A stretch of DNA of 8,588 nt, taken from assembly GCA_003164825.1 (NCBI GenBank), contig PLUH01000249.1:1109-9696 (forward strand), given 5' to 3'. Made by a program: the position numbers and the translations under genes. Numbering within the stretch: position 1 is the stretch's first letter; every line of letters begins with the position of its first letter. The notes beneath the pieces were generated by a model. It was not told the DNA's origin. It saw nothing but the letters and a program-made list of their open reading frames with translations, and did no database searches. The stretch is from Hyphomicrobiales bacterium. GTDB lineage: Bacteria > Pseudomonadota > Alphaproteobacteria > Rhizobiales > Beijerinckiaceae. This document shows, one piece after another, positions 1 to 5,974 of the stretch.

Positions 1-161
1 CCCGGCAGCACGACATGGCGCGAGGCGTCGAACGTCGCGTCGATGCGCTCGGGCGTTTCGCCGCGCCCGACCCGCTTGGCGATCCGCGTCCCCTCGACGA
101 CGAGGCCGCGCTCCGCGCTGTCGGCGAAAACCGCCAGGGGGTCCTTGATCCACGTCCGCAT
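1..161 (-). CDS. 8-oxoguanine deaminase-like amidohydrolase, N-terminal part (cut by window edge)
   Basis: This is the first 53 codons of a minus-strand gene that runs off the left edge. The visible protein starts MRTWIKDPLAVF and includes FDASRHVVLPG near the cut. These match the N-terminus of bacterial 8-oxoguanine deaminases in the atrazine chlorohydrolase/TrzN branch of the amidohydrolase superfamily. Known members are cytosolic zinc enzymes that hydrolyse 8-oxoguanine to urate and ammonia. The visible part is only the beta-sandwich start; the metal-binding HxH and the catalytic residues lie beyond the edge, so activity cannot be judged. The ATG has a GGAGG 11 nt upstream (173-177 on the plus strand), somewhat far. 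The cupin gene is upstream in the same direction with an 85-bp gap, so the two may be co-transcribed. Other amidohydrolases of the group, such as guanine or hydroxyatrazine deaminases, are less likely. Confidence 0.78.
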   Translation of the reverse strand, partial: MRTWIKDPLAVFADSAERGLVVEGTRIAKRVGRGETPERIDATFDASRHVVLP

Positions 162-194
162 CGCCCCCAACGCCTCCGACAGCCCGCTCCGCTT

Positions 195-225
195 CTATTG
201 GGATCGGCGGCTGAGAGCCTGTCAA
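195..225 (-). promoter_or_regulatory. weak candidate promoter upstream of the deaminase gene
   Basis: The minus strand reads a perfect TTGACA (-35) at 225-220. It is followed after 19 bp by CAATAG (200-195) as a poor -10. It lies in the 85-bp gap between the cupin stop and the deaminase start. The -35 is consensus but the spacing and -10 are weak, so the deaminase may have its own promoter or may simply be read through from the cupin gene. Confidence 0.25.
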
Positions 226-246
226 CCCGGGGGCAGCCCAGTGGCC

Positions 247-678
247 TCAGGCGGGAACGAGGCCGTGGCGCAGCATGATCTCTTTGAGCCGCGCCGGATC
301 AGGCTTGCCAGGACCGCTCACGGCTTCCGCGATCTCCTCGAAATAAGCGCGGCCGATGCTGCCGGGATTGAGCACGAAGAGCGTGCGCGACGTCTCCCCG
401 CCGAGGTTCTCGTGGTGATGGACAGCGCCGCGGGGAATCAGCACGGATTCGCCAGCCCGAACCTCGCGCTTGCGGCCATCGACCGTTGTCGTCAACGCGC
501 CTGAGAGGCCGTAGACGATCTCATCGACTTCCCGATGGTAATGCGCGACGGGCACGCGCGCATTGGGAAGTACGGTCATCTCGAAGATCACGAGGTCGCC
601 CGAGCCTTGCGTCTCATCGACCAGGAACCGCAGCTCCATGCCGCCGATGCGGACTGTGTCGGTCGTCTCGCTTTCCAT
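247..678 (-). CDS. single-domain cupin protein
   Basis: This 143-residue protein is one small cupin barrel. Motif 1 is clear: H46-Y-H48, E53 and G60. Motif 2 is textbook: G76, P82, G84, H87 and N91. The four metal ligands H46, H48, E53 and H87 are all present, so a metal-bound barrel is expected. The substrate cannot be read from sequence; such cupins include small dioxygenases, isomerases and ligand-binding proteins. The C-terminal 30 residues (from about 112) form a charged helical tail outside the barrel. The start is supported by GGGAAGA about 7 nt upstream of the ATG. It is transcribed away from the marR gene, with two palindromic operators filling the shared upstream region, so it is a likely direct target of that regulator. 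It probably shares a transcript with the deaminase gene downstream. Confidence 0.9.
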   Translation of the reverse strand: MESETTDTVRIGGMELRFLVDETQGSGDLVIFEMTVLPNARVPVAHYHREVDEIVYGLSGALTTTVDGRKREVRAGESVLIPRGAVHHHENLGGETSRTLFVLNPGSIGRAYFEEIAEAVSGPGKPDPARLKEIMLRHGLVPA

Positions 679-691
679 GTGGGTCTTCCCA

Positions 692-734
692 TTGTAAAGT
701 GATTTTACGCCTCACTCGTAAAATGATTTTACAA
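692..734. promoter_or_regulatory. double palindromic operator between cupin and marR genes
   Basis: Two 15-bp palindromes lie here: GTAAAGTGATTTTAC (694-708, one mismatch between arms) and GTAAAATGATTTTAC (718-732, perfect 7-bp arms around a central G). Their centres are 24 bp apart. With flanks, site 1 reads ttGTAAAGTGATTTTACg and the reverse complement of site 2 reads ttGTAAAATCATTTTACg, so the whole block is a larger inverted repeat. The two inner half-sites also form ATTTTACG-N7-CGTAAAAT (702-724). The AT-rich block stands out in GC-rich DNA and fills nearly the whole 58-bp divergent gap. MarR dimers typically bind 15-20-bp palindromes in just this position, so it is inferred to be the binding site for the regulator starting at 737 and to overlap the promoters of both genes. 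Confidence 0.85.
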
Positions 735-736
735 AC

Positions 737-1216
737 ATGTCAAGACCTCGCAATGATCGACGAGCCTCACGCGGCGCTAGCGGTGACGAAGGACCGCCCT
801 ATGTCGGCGCCCTGCTTAGGCAGTGTCTCGAGCATGTGCGCGCTCGCATGGAGGCGGACATCAAGGCGGCGGGCTTCACCGACATCCAGCCGACCCATTT
901 CGCTGCATTTTCCTTTCCGCCCCCTGACGGGTTGCGGCCATCTCAACTCGCGCATCGGATTCGGATGTCGCGCCAGGCGACCAATCACATCATCGGCCAA
1001 CTGGAGGCGTTGGGATACCTTGAGCGCCGAGCGCCGGAAGAGGGCGCGCGCCGGCGCATTTATGTCACCAAACGAGCCTGGAACGTCGCGAAGGTGATCC
1101 ACGCGACAATGCTCCAGATTCAAGCCGAGTGGGCCGCCGAGATCGGACCGGAGCGCTTCCGCGATTTCATGGCGACGCTGCGCACTTTCGCGGCGCGGGG
1201 CCACGAAGTTGGCTGA
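737..1216 (+). CDS. MarR-family winged-helix transcriptional regulator
   Basis: This 159-residue protein has a typical MarR layout. An N-terminal dimerisation helix covers about residues 22-45. The helix-turn-helix runs from about 66 to 93, with the recognition helix around SRQATNHIIGQLEALGYLERR's first half. A short basic wing lies at 97-112 and C-terminal dimerisation helices at 114-155. The first 20 residues are basic and probably disordered. MarR proteins are cytosolic dimeric repressors that leave DNA on binding a small ligand or on oxidation. Cys30 in the dimerisation helix is the only cysteine; the OhrR-type cysteine context is not evident. The ATG lies 4 bp after the second operator with no Shine-Dalgarno sequence, so the mRNA may be leaderless or weakly translated. 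No better in-frame start exists. The divergent cupin gene is the likely target, with autoregulation. Confidence 0.9.
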   Translation: MSRPRNDRRASRGASGDEGPPYVGALLRQCLEHVRARMEADIKAAGFTDIQPTHFAAFSFPPPDGLRPSQLAHRIRMSRQATNHIIGQLEALGYLERRAPEEGARRRIYVTKRAWNVAKVIHATMLQIQAEWAAEIGPERFRDFMATLRTFAARGHEVG

Positions 1217-1217
1217 C

Positions 1218-1235
1218 CGCCAGGGCCCCCTGGCG
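1218..1235. other. perfect 8-bp inverted repeat after marR
   Basis: CGCCAGGG-CC-CCCTGGCG is a perfect inverted repeat that starts 1 bp after the marR stop. As RNA it gives a very stable GC stem with a forced 4-nt loop. No run of T follows, so a classical intrinsic terminator is not supported. It could be a factor-dependent or stem-only terminator, an mRNA-end stabiliser, or a protein site ahead of the cyclase gene. Confidence 0.4.
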
Positions 1236-1284
1236 CCGGACGGCGTTGATCTTGTGCTAGCTTGCCCGCCCGCTCAGAGGCGCC

Positions 1285-3048
1285 ATGAACGAAACCCGGA
1301 AAATCGCCGCGATCCTGGTCGCCGATGTGGTCGGCTTTAGCCGCCTTGCCGGGGCGGATGAAGACGGCACGCTGGCGAATCTCCGCGCTTTACGGCGCGA
1401 TCTCACCGATCCGGCGGTCGCCGCCCATCACGGCCGCCTGGTGAAACGCACGGGCGACGGGTTCATCGTCGAGTTCCGCAGCGTGGTCGACGCCGTGCGC
1501 TGCGCGATCGAGATCCAGAACGGCATGGTCGAGCGCAACGCCGGCGTCGTCGCCGACAAGCGCATCGAATTCCGCATCGGCGTTCATCTTGGCGACGTCG
1601 TCGAGGAGGCCGACGGCGATCTGATGGGCGACGGCGTCAACATTGCCGCGCGACTCGAAGGCATCGCCGATCCGGGCGGGATTTGCCTTTCGGACGACGC
1701 TTATCGTCAGGTTCGCGACAAGGTCAAAGAGCATTTCTCCGATCTGGGCGAGAAGACGCTCAAGAACATCGCCCGGCCAGCGCGTGTCTATTCCGTAGAG
1801 CGCGCCCCGGATGGGGCGGGGAGCGCGCCTCTGCCCGCCCCGGCCGCGCCGGTCGAGCCCGCCCATTCGTCGATCGCCGTGCTGCCGTTCGCCAATATGA
1901 GCGGGGATGCCGAACAGGAATATTTCGCCGACGGCATTTCCGAGGACATCATCACCGCGCTGTCGAAGCTCCCGCAGCTCTTCGTCATCGCCCGCAATTC
2001 GGCTTTCACGTTCAAGGGCAAGAACGTCAACATCGGCGAGGTCGGCAGGAGCCTCGGCGTGCGCCATGTACTCGAAGGGAGCGTGCGCAAGTCTGGCGGC
2101 CGGGTCAGGATCACCGCCCAGCTCATCGACGCAACCACCGGCGGCCACCTTTGGGCGGAGCGGTTCGACCGCGAGCTCACCGACATCTTCGCCGTCCAGG
2201 ACGACGTGACGTCTCACATCGTCTCTGCGCTGGCGCTCAATCTGAGCCGAAGCGACCGCCAGAGCATCGCGGCCGAGCGCACCGACAATCAGGAGGCCTA
2301 CGACTCGTTCCTGCGCGGGCGGGAGCTGTGGTGGCGATTCTCGAATGAGGCCAATCGGGAGGCCGAGCGGTTGCTTAGGCGGGCAACCGCACTCGACCCT
2401 GGTTTTGCTCCCGCATTCGCGTTCCTTGCCGCAACATTGGCTAACGCCTATGCGAATGAATGGGGCGACAACCCGGCCGAGGCTCTTGAAGAGGCCGAGA
2501 AGGCGGCGCGACAGGCGGTCAAGCTCGACGAGCGTTATCCTTACGCGCTGTGGTCGCTGGCGATGACCTTGTCGTGGAGACGGCGCAACGACGAATCCCT
2601 CAGCGCCGCGGAGCGAGCGATCGCGTTCAACCCGAATTTTTCCGACGGGCACAGCATGGTCGGCGTCGGCCTTCACTTTGCCGGCCGGTCGGCGGAGGCG
2701 ATCGCTTTCTTCGACCGCGCGATGGCGCTCGATCCCCATTTCAACAGCATCGTCCTCTATTTCCGCGCCCAAGCGGCCTACCAGCTCGGGCGATATGACG
2801 AAGCCGTGAGTCTCTTGAAGCGACGCATCCTACGCAACCCGGAAACCGACGCCTCACGCGTGCTCCTGGCTGCGACGCTCGGCCAGTTGGGCCGCATCGA
2901 CGAAGCCCGCGAGGCCTGGCGCGAAGCGCTCATCATCAATCCGGCGTATTCGCTTGAGCGCCGTCGCAATGTCCTGCCTTACAAAAACCCAGCCGACTAC
3001 GAGCGCTTCGTCGACGGCCTGCGTAAGGCCGGGCTGCCCGAGAGGTGA
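1285..3048 (+). CDS. class III adenylyl cyclase with TolB-like and TPR domains
   Basis: This 587-residue protein has three parts. Residues 6-170 are a class III cyclase homology domain. The metal aspartates are D14 (ADVVGFSRL) and D58 (KRTGDGF). K54 and D112 match the adenine-selecting Lys/Asp pair, and N119 and R123 match the transition-state residues (VNIAARLEG). All catalytic positions are therefore present and cAMP production from ATP is predicted. A Pro/Ala linker (174-192) leads to a TolB/FlgO-like domain at about 195-320 (SIAVLPFANMSGD). About six TPR-like helical pairs fill 355-555. No signal peptide or membrane segment is seen, so it is probably cytosolic with the TPRs as a protein-binding sensor. 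The start has AGAGG 4 nt upstream of the ATG. This architecture is a known, expanded family in rhizobia; partner and signal are unknown. Its stop is 9 bp from that of the convergent phosphatase gene. Confidence 0.92.
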   Translation: MNETRKIAAILVADVVGFSRLAGADEDGTLANLRALRRDLTDPAVAAHHGRLVKRTGDGFIVEFRSVVDAVRCAIEIQNGMVERNAGVVADKRIEFRIGVHLGDVVEEADGDLMGDGVNIAARLEGIADPGGICLSDDAYRQVRDKVKEHFSDLGEKTLKNIARPARVYSVERAPDGAGSAPLPAPAAPVEPAHSSIAVLPFANMSGDAEQEYFADGISEDIITALSKLPQLFVIARNSAFTFKGKNVNIGEVGRSLGVRHVLEGSVRKSGGRVRITAQLIDATTGGHLWAERFDRELTDIFAVQDDVTSHIVSALALNLSRSDRQSIAAERTDNQEAYDSFLRGRELWWRFSNEANREAERLLRRATALDPGFAPAFAFLAATLANAYANEWGDNPAEALEEAEKAARQAVKLDERYPYALWSLAMTLSWRRRNDESLSAAERAIAFNPNFSDGHSMVGVGLHFAGRSAEAIAFFDRAMALDPHFNSIVLYFRAQAAYQLGRYDEAVSLLKRRILRNPETDASRVLLAATLGQLGRIDEAREAWREALIINPAYSLERRRNVLPYKNPADYERFVDGLRKAGLPER

Positions 3049-3057
3049 CCGGTCGCG

Positions 3058-3921
3058 TCACTTCCCCAGCTCTCGGTTGGTCGGTCCGCGCACGGCGACC
3101 ACTTCCGCGCGACGGCCGCGGATGATCGCCATTTTGGCGACCCCGGTCAGCCCCGAGCCGGCGTCCAGATTGAGCCGGAAACCGGCGATCTGACGCGCGT
3201 GTGAGGCATCGCGCCTCGCGTCGTTCGGGGTGTGGCCGTGGACGACAAACACCCCACTGAAACCCCCCTGCCCCGGCCGATGTTCGAGGAACGGCCAACG
3301 CACCCAGGCCCAGTGGCGTTCTTCGTCGAGGCTCGCGAGCGGCGTATTCCAGGCGACGGCGAGGAATTCTTCGAGATCGAAATGCGGGTTGACGCCGGCA
3401 TGAACGAACAGAAGGTCGCCCGAGCGCCAGCTTGCGCGCAAAGATTCCAGCCAGGCGCGCACGCGCTCGGGCAGCGATGCGCGCGCCGCGGCCAACAACT
3501 CCGCAAGATCGTGGGGCGGCTCGTCGGCCTCGACGAACTCGGCCAGCGTCCGGTCGCCGCCGTTGGCGATCCAGGCTTCGAGCGCCTCGATCGCGACATC
3601 CCGCGGCGTCGCTGGATCGAGCGCAAGCCGCATCATCGCCTCGTGGTTGCCCATCAGCGCGATCCCTTCATCGGCGCCGATGCGCTCGGCAGCGCCGATC
3701 GAAAGATCAATCGCGCCGAGGCTATCGGGCCCGCGATCGACGAGATCGCCGAGAAAGACGATCGCACGTTTCTCGCGGCGCCTCGGCTCGCGCGCCGCTT
3801 CATCGATAAGCCCGGCGAGCAGGTCGGCGCGGCCGTGAATATCGCCGATGGCGAAAATCTCCTTGTCCGGGCTGGCGGCGAACGGCAGCGCGAATTCTCG
3901 ACGCTCGACGGCTGCAGACAC
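3058..3921 (-). CDS. PPP-type metallophosphatase (Ser/Thr phosphatase/ApaH-like)
   Basis: This 287-residue protein carries the full set of calcineurin-like phosphoesterase motifs in order: GDIHG (26-30), GDLVDRG (58-64), GNHE (91-94), HAGVNP (174-179) and HGHTP (228-232). All the two-metal ligands are therefore present. The GDxxDRG and GNHE forms place it in the bacterial PPP group, which covers protein Ser/Thr phosphatases and ApaH-type dinucleoside polyphosphatases; sequence alone does not choose between them. No signal peptide or membrane segment is visible. The frame stays open far upstream, but homology begins near residue 20 and the VWA gene lies divergently beyond, so I chose the GTG at 3921. 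It has AAGG about 9 nt upstream and leaves a 75-bp divergent gap. It converges on the cyclase gene with almost no gap between stops. Confidence 0.88.
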   Translation of the reverse strand: MSAAVERREFALPFAASPDKEIFAIGDIHGRADLLAGLIDEAAREPRRREKRAIVFLGDLVDRGPDSLGAIDLSIGAAERIGADEGIALMGNHEAMMRLALDPATPRDVAIEALEAWIANGGDRTLAEFVEADEPPHDLAELLAAARASLPERVRAWLESLRASWRSGDLLFVHAGVNPHFDLEEFLAVAWNTPLASLDEERHWAWVRWPFLEHRPGQGGFSGVFVVHGHTPNDARRDASHARQIAGFRLNLDAGSGLTGVAKMAIIRGRRAEVVAVRGPTNRELGK

Positions 3922-3996
3922 GGGAACAGGACCTTGCGCGAAAGGGCGAAGCTCTGAACATTGCACGGCGGACCCGGCGCACGCTAGGATCGCGTC

Positions 3997-5172
3997 ATGT
4001 TTCTCCAGTTCTTCGCCAACCTGCGCCAGGCGCATGTGCCGGCGACGCCGCGCGAATATCTCGATCTCATGCGCGCGCTCGAAGGCGATCTGGCTCGGAT
4101 GTCGGTCGACGAATTCTATTGGCTCGCGCGCGCGCTCCTGGTCAAGGACGAGCGCAATCTCGACCGGTTCGACGTCGTGTTCGCGGCGACCTTCAAGGGC
4201 GTGCTGACCCTCGCGGCCGCCGTCGAGGCCAAGGAGTTGCCCGAGGAGTGGCTGCGCCGCATGGCCGAGAAATATCTGAGCCCCGAGGAGCGGGCCGAGA
4301 TCGAGAAGCTCGGGTTCGACAAATTGATGGAGACGCTGCGCCAGCGCCTCGCCGAGCAGAAGGGACGCCACCAGGGCGGCTCGAAATGGATCGGCACGGG
4401 CGGCACGTCGCCATTCGGCGCCTATGGCGACCATCCCGAGGGCGTGCGCATCGGCCAGGACAAGGGCCGCCGGGGCAGCGCCGTTAAGGTCTGGGACCGG
4501 CGGGAGTTCAAGGACTTCGACGGCGACGCCGAGCTCGGGCCGCGCAACATCAAGCTCGCGCTGCGCCGCCTCAGGCGATTCGCCCGCGAGGGCGCGGCCG
4601 AGGAGCTCGATCTCGACGGCACGATCCGCTCGACCGCCGACAAAGGCTATATCGACGTTCTGCTCAGGCCCGAGCGGCGCAACGCCGTCAAGGTGCTGTT
4701 GTTTCTCGACGTCGGCGGCTCGATGGATTGGCACGTCGAGGCGGCCGAGCAATTGTTCTCCGCCGCCAAGAGCCAGTTCAAGCGGCTCGACCATTTCTAC
4801 TTCCACAATTGCCTCTACGAGAGCGTGTGGAAGAACAACCGCCGCCGCCATGACGAGCGGGCGCCGACGCGTGACCTCTTCAATTCCTACCGCCGCGACT
4901 ATCGGGTCGTGTTTGTCGGCGACGCCTCGATGAGCCCGCACGAAATCATGGCCGCGGGCGGCTCGGTCGAGCATCTCAATCCGGAGCCCGGGCGGGTGTG
5001 GCTCGAGCGGGCGATTCTCGCCTGGCCGCGCACGGTGTGGATCAATCCGACGCCGCAGAGCCAGTGGAATCATTCGCTGTCGACGACGATGATCGCGCAG
5101 ATCTTCCAGCATCGCATGTTCCCGCTGACGCCCGACGGCGTCGAAGCCGCGATGCGGGCGCTGGCGGCCTGA
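3997..5172 (+). CDS. CoxE-like VWA domain protein
   Basis: This 391-residue protein belongs to the CoxE-like VWA family (COG3825 type). Residues 1-120 are a helical N-terminal region beginning MFLQFFANLRQAHVP. A Gly-rich segment follows (125-150, with GTGGTSPFGAYG). The VWA fold covers about 231-370. The MIDAS motif is D238-V-G-G-S242 rather than DxSxS, as I recall for this family, so metal binding may be altered. Later strands carry FVGDASMSPHE (306-316) and TVWINP (346-351). There is no signal peptide or membrane helix. Family members usually work with a MoxR-type AAA+ ATPase as a chaperone or metal-insertion pair, as for CO dehydrogenase maturation. Neither neighbour in the window is such an ATPase. 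The start is supported by AGGAT 7 nt upstream of the ATG. The DNA end is followed by a large palindrome. Confidence 0.88.
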   Translation: MFLQFFANLRQAHVPATPREYLDLMRALEGDLARMSVDEFYWLARALLVKDERNLDRFDVVFAATFKGVLTLAAAVEAKELPEEWLRRMAEKYLSPEERAEIEKLGFDKLMETLRQRLAEQKGRHQGGSKWIGTGGTSPFGAYGDHPEGVRIGQDKGRRGSAVKVWDRREFKDFDGDAELGPRNIKLALRRLRRFAREGAAEELDLDGTIRSTADKGYIDVLLRPERRNAVKVLLFLDVGGSMDWHVEAAEQLFSAAKSQFKRLDHFYFHNCLYESVWKNNRRRHDERAPTRDLFNSYRRDYRVVFVGDASMSPHEIMAAGGSVEHLNPEPGRVWLERAILAWPRTVWINPTPQSQWNHSLSTTMIAQIFQHRMFPLTPDGVEAAMRALAA

Positions 5173-5174
5173 TC

Positions 5175-5260
5175 CGTCATTGCGAGCGAAGCGAAGCAAT
5201 CCAGGATCGTAGGCGCCCTACGTTCTTGGATTGCTTCGTCGTTCACTCCTCGCAATGACG
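5175..5260. repeat. REP/BIME-like nested palindromic element
   Basis: This 86-bp element folds on itself through three stems. CGTCATTGCGAG (5175-5186) pairs with CTCGCAATGACG (5249-5260). CGAAGCAATCCA (5192-5203) pairs with TGGATTGCTTCG (5227-5238). CGTAGG (5208-5213) pairs with CCTACG (5217-5222) around a 3-nt loop. The outer and middle stems are separated by unequal bulges of 5 and 10 nt. I recognise the outer and middle sequences as an interspersed repeat found in many alphaproteobacterial genomes, usually between genes. Here it begins 2 bp after the VWA stop codon and lies before the end of the convergent Usp gene. A role as bidirectional transcript end or 3'-end stabiliser is likely; no T-run is present. 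Its translation gives short spurious peptides on both strands. Confidence 0.9.
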
Positions 5261-5327
5261 ATTCAGCGCGACCCAATTCTGCCTCAAGACTTAGGGATTC
5301 GCTACCGCACGGCGGCCGGCCGTCTCG

Positions 5328-5753
5328 TCACTCTCTGACCACCAGCACCGAACATTGCGCGTGGCGCACGATCGTCGTGGCGTTCGAGCCGAGCAGATAG
5401 TCCGACATGACGGGACGATGCGAGCCGACGACGATGAGGTCGGCGCCCCATTCGGCGGCCTCCTCCAACAGTTCGTGATAAATCCCGCCCGCCCGCGTCG
5501 CGGCGCTCTTGCGTTCCGCCGGCAGATCGACTCCGGCGAGAAGGGCGTCGAGCTCCGCCTTGGCCCGCTTCTCCTGCTCCTCGTCGAAGTCCACCGGCAC
5601 ATATTCCATGAACGTGGCTGGAATGACCGGCTGGACATTGACCAGCCTCAACTCGCCGCCGCCCGCCTTCGCCAGCTCGACCGCCTGCGGCAGCCCCTTC
5701 GGAGCCGACTCCGATTCGGCGAGATCGACTGCGAGAACGATGCGCTTGTACAT
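5328..5753 (-). CDS. universal stress protein (UspF/UspG-like)
   Basis: This 141-residue protein is a single Usp domain of typical length, starting MYKRIVLAVDLAES with the first beta strand and nucleotide-binding Asp (D10). The C-terminal signature is V109-G110-S-H-R-P, then LLGSNA (120-125) and CSVLVVRE at the end. The second glycine of the usual G-2x-G-9x-G(S/T) ATP motif is replaced by R113-P114. That SHRP form is characteristic of the UspF/UspG side of the family, whose members often still bind nucleotide. Usp proteins are cytosolic dimers induced by stress and growth arrest; the exact role is unknown. The ATG at 5753 has a strong GGAGG 6 nt upstream, so the longer open frame upstream is not used. 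It diverges from dksA across 221 bp and converges on the VWA gene. Confidence 0.92.
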   Translation of the reverse strand: MYKRIVLAVDLAESESAPKGLPQAVELAKAGGGELRLVNVQPVIPATFMEYVPVDFDEEQEKRAKAELDALLAGVDLPAERKSAATRAGGIYHELLEEAAEWGADLIVVGSHRPVMSDYLLGSNATTIVRHAQCSVLVVRE

Positions 5754-5759
5754 GACAAC

Positions 5760-5778
5760 CCTCCTGCGGGACCGGAGG
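5760..5778 (-). promoter_or_regulatory. possible SD-sequestering hairpin of the Usp mRNA
   Basis: The Shine-Dalgarno GGAGG (minus strand, 5764-5760) can pair with CCTCC (5778-5774) nine nt upstream. That gives a 5-bp GC-rich stem that would hide the ribosome site. The stem is short and not extended by flanking bases, so it could be chance in GC-rich DNA. If real it would be a simple translational switch. Confidence 0.2.
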
Positions 5779-5911
5779 CCCCCGCTCCTAAGCGTCCCGA
5801 CCCTCGAACCTGAGCCGCCCTCTGGCAAGGCGAATGGGGCAAAAAGCCTCAGCCCGCAAGGGGTCGCGCCGCCGGTCGGCCAAGGGCAAGGGAAATCCGC
5901 GACGATAGTCA

Positions 5912-5940
5912 TTGTTCCTTAGCCGACGGGTCGCTATAAG
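5912..5940 (+). promoter_or_regulatory. sigma-70-like promoter of dksA
   Basis: TTGTTC (5912-5917) and TATAAG (5935-5940) are separated by exactly 17 bp. Each matches consensus at 4 or 5 of 6 positions, and they stand out in GC-rich sequence. Transcription would start near 5947, giving a leader of about 28 nt that holds the AGGA ribosome site of dksA. No competing promoter is evident in the divergent gap. Confidence 0.6.
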
Positions 5941-5974
5941 GCCGCGAATTTCCATGCGGAAACAGGATTCGCCA

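Noticed and set aside
1390..2772. 460-codon minus-strand open frame inside the cyclase gene
   Set aside because: It lies wholly opposite a gene with complete catalytic motifs and TPRs; its translation is rich in Arg, Gly and Ala and shows no motif.
3934..3962. TTGCGC-17-AACATT as a promoter for the VWA gene
   Set aside because: The -10 matches consensus at only three positions; it is no better than expected by chance.
3922..5199. Long open frame on the minus strand continuing the phosphatase upstream through the whole VWA gene
   Set aside because: It is antisense to a clear VWA gene, has no recognisable domain, and would start inside the palindromic repeat. It is an effect of GC-rich codon usage. 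The phosphatase begins at the GTG at 3921.
5754..5912. Extension of the Usp gene and of dksA into the shared gap
   Set aside because: Both have good ribosome sites at the shorter starts and family-typical N-termini there; the extensions cover the dksA promoter.
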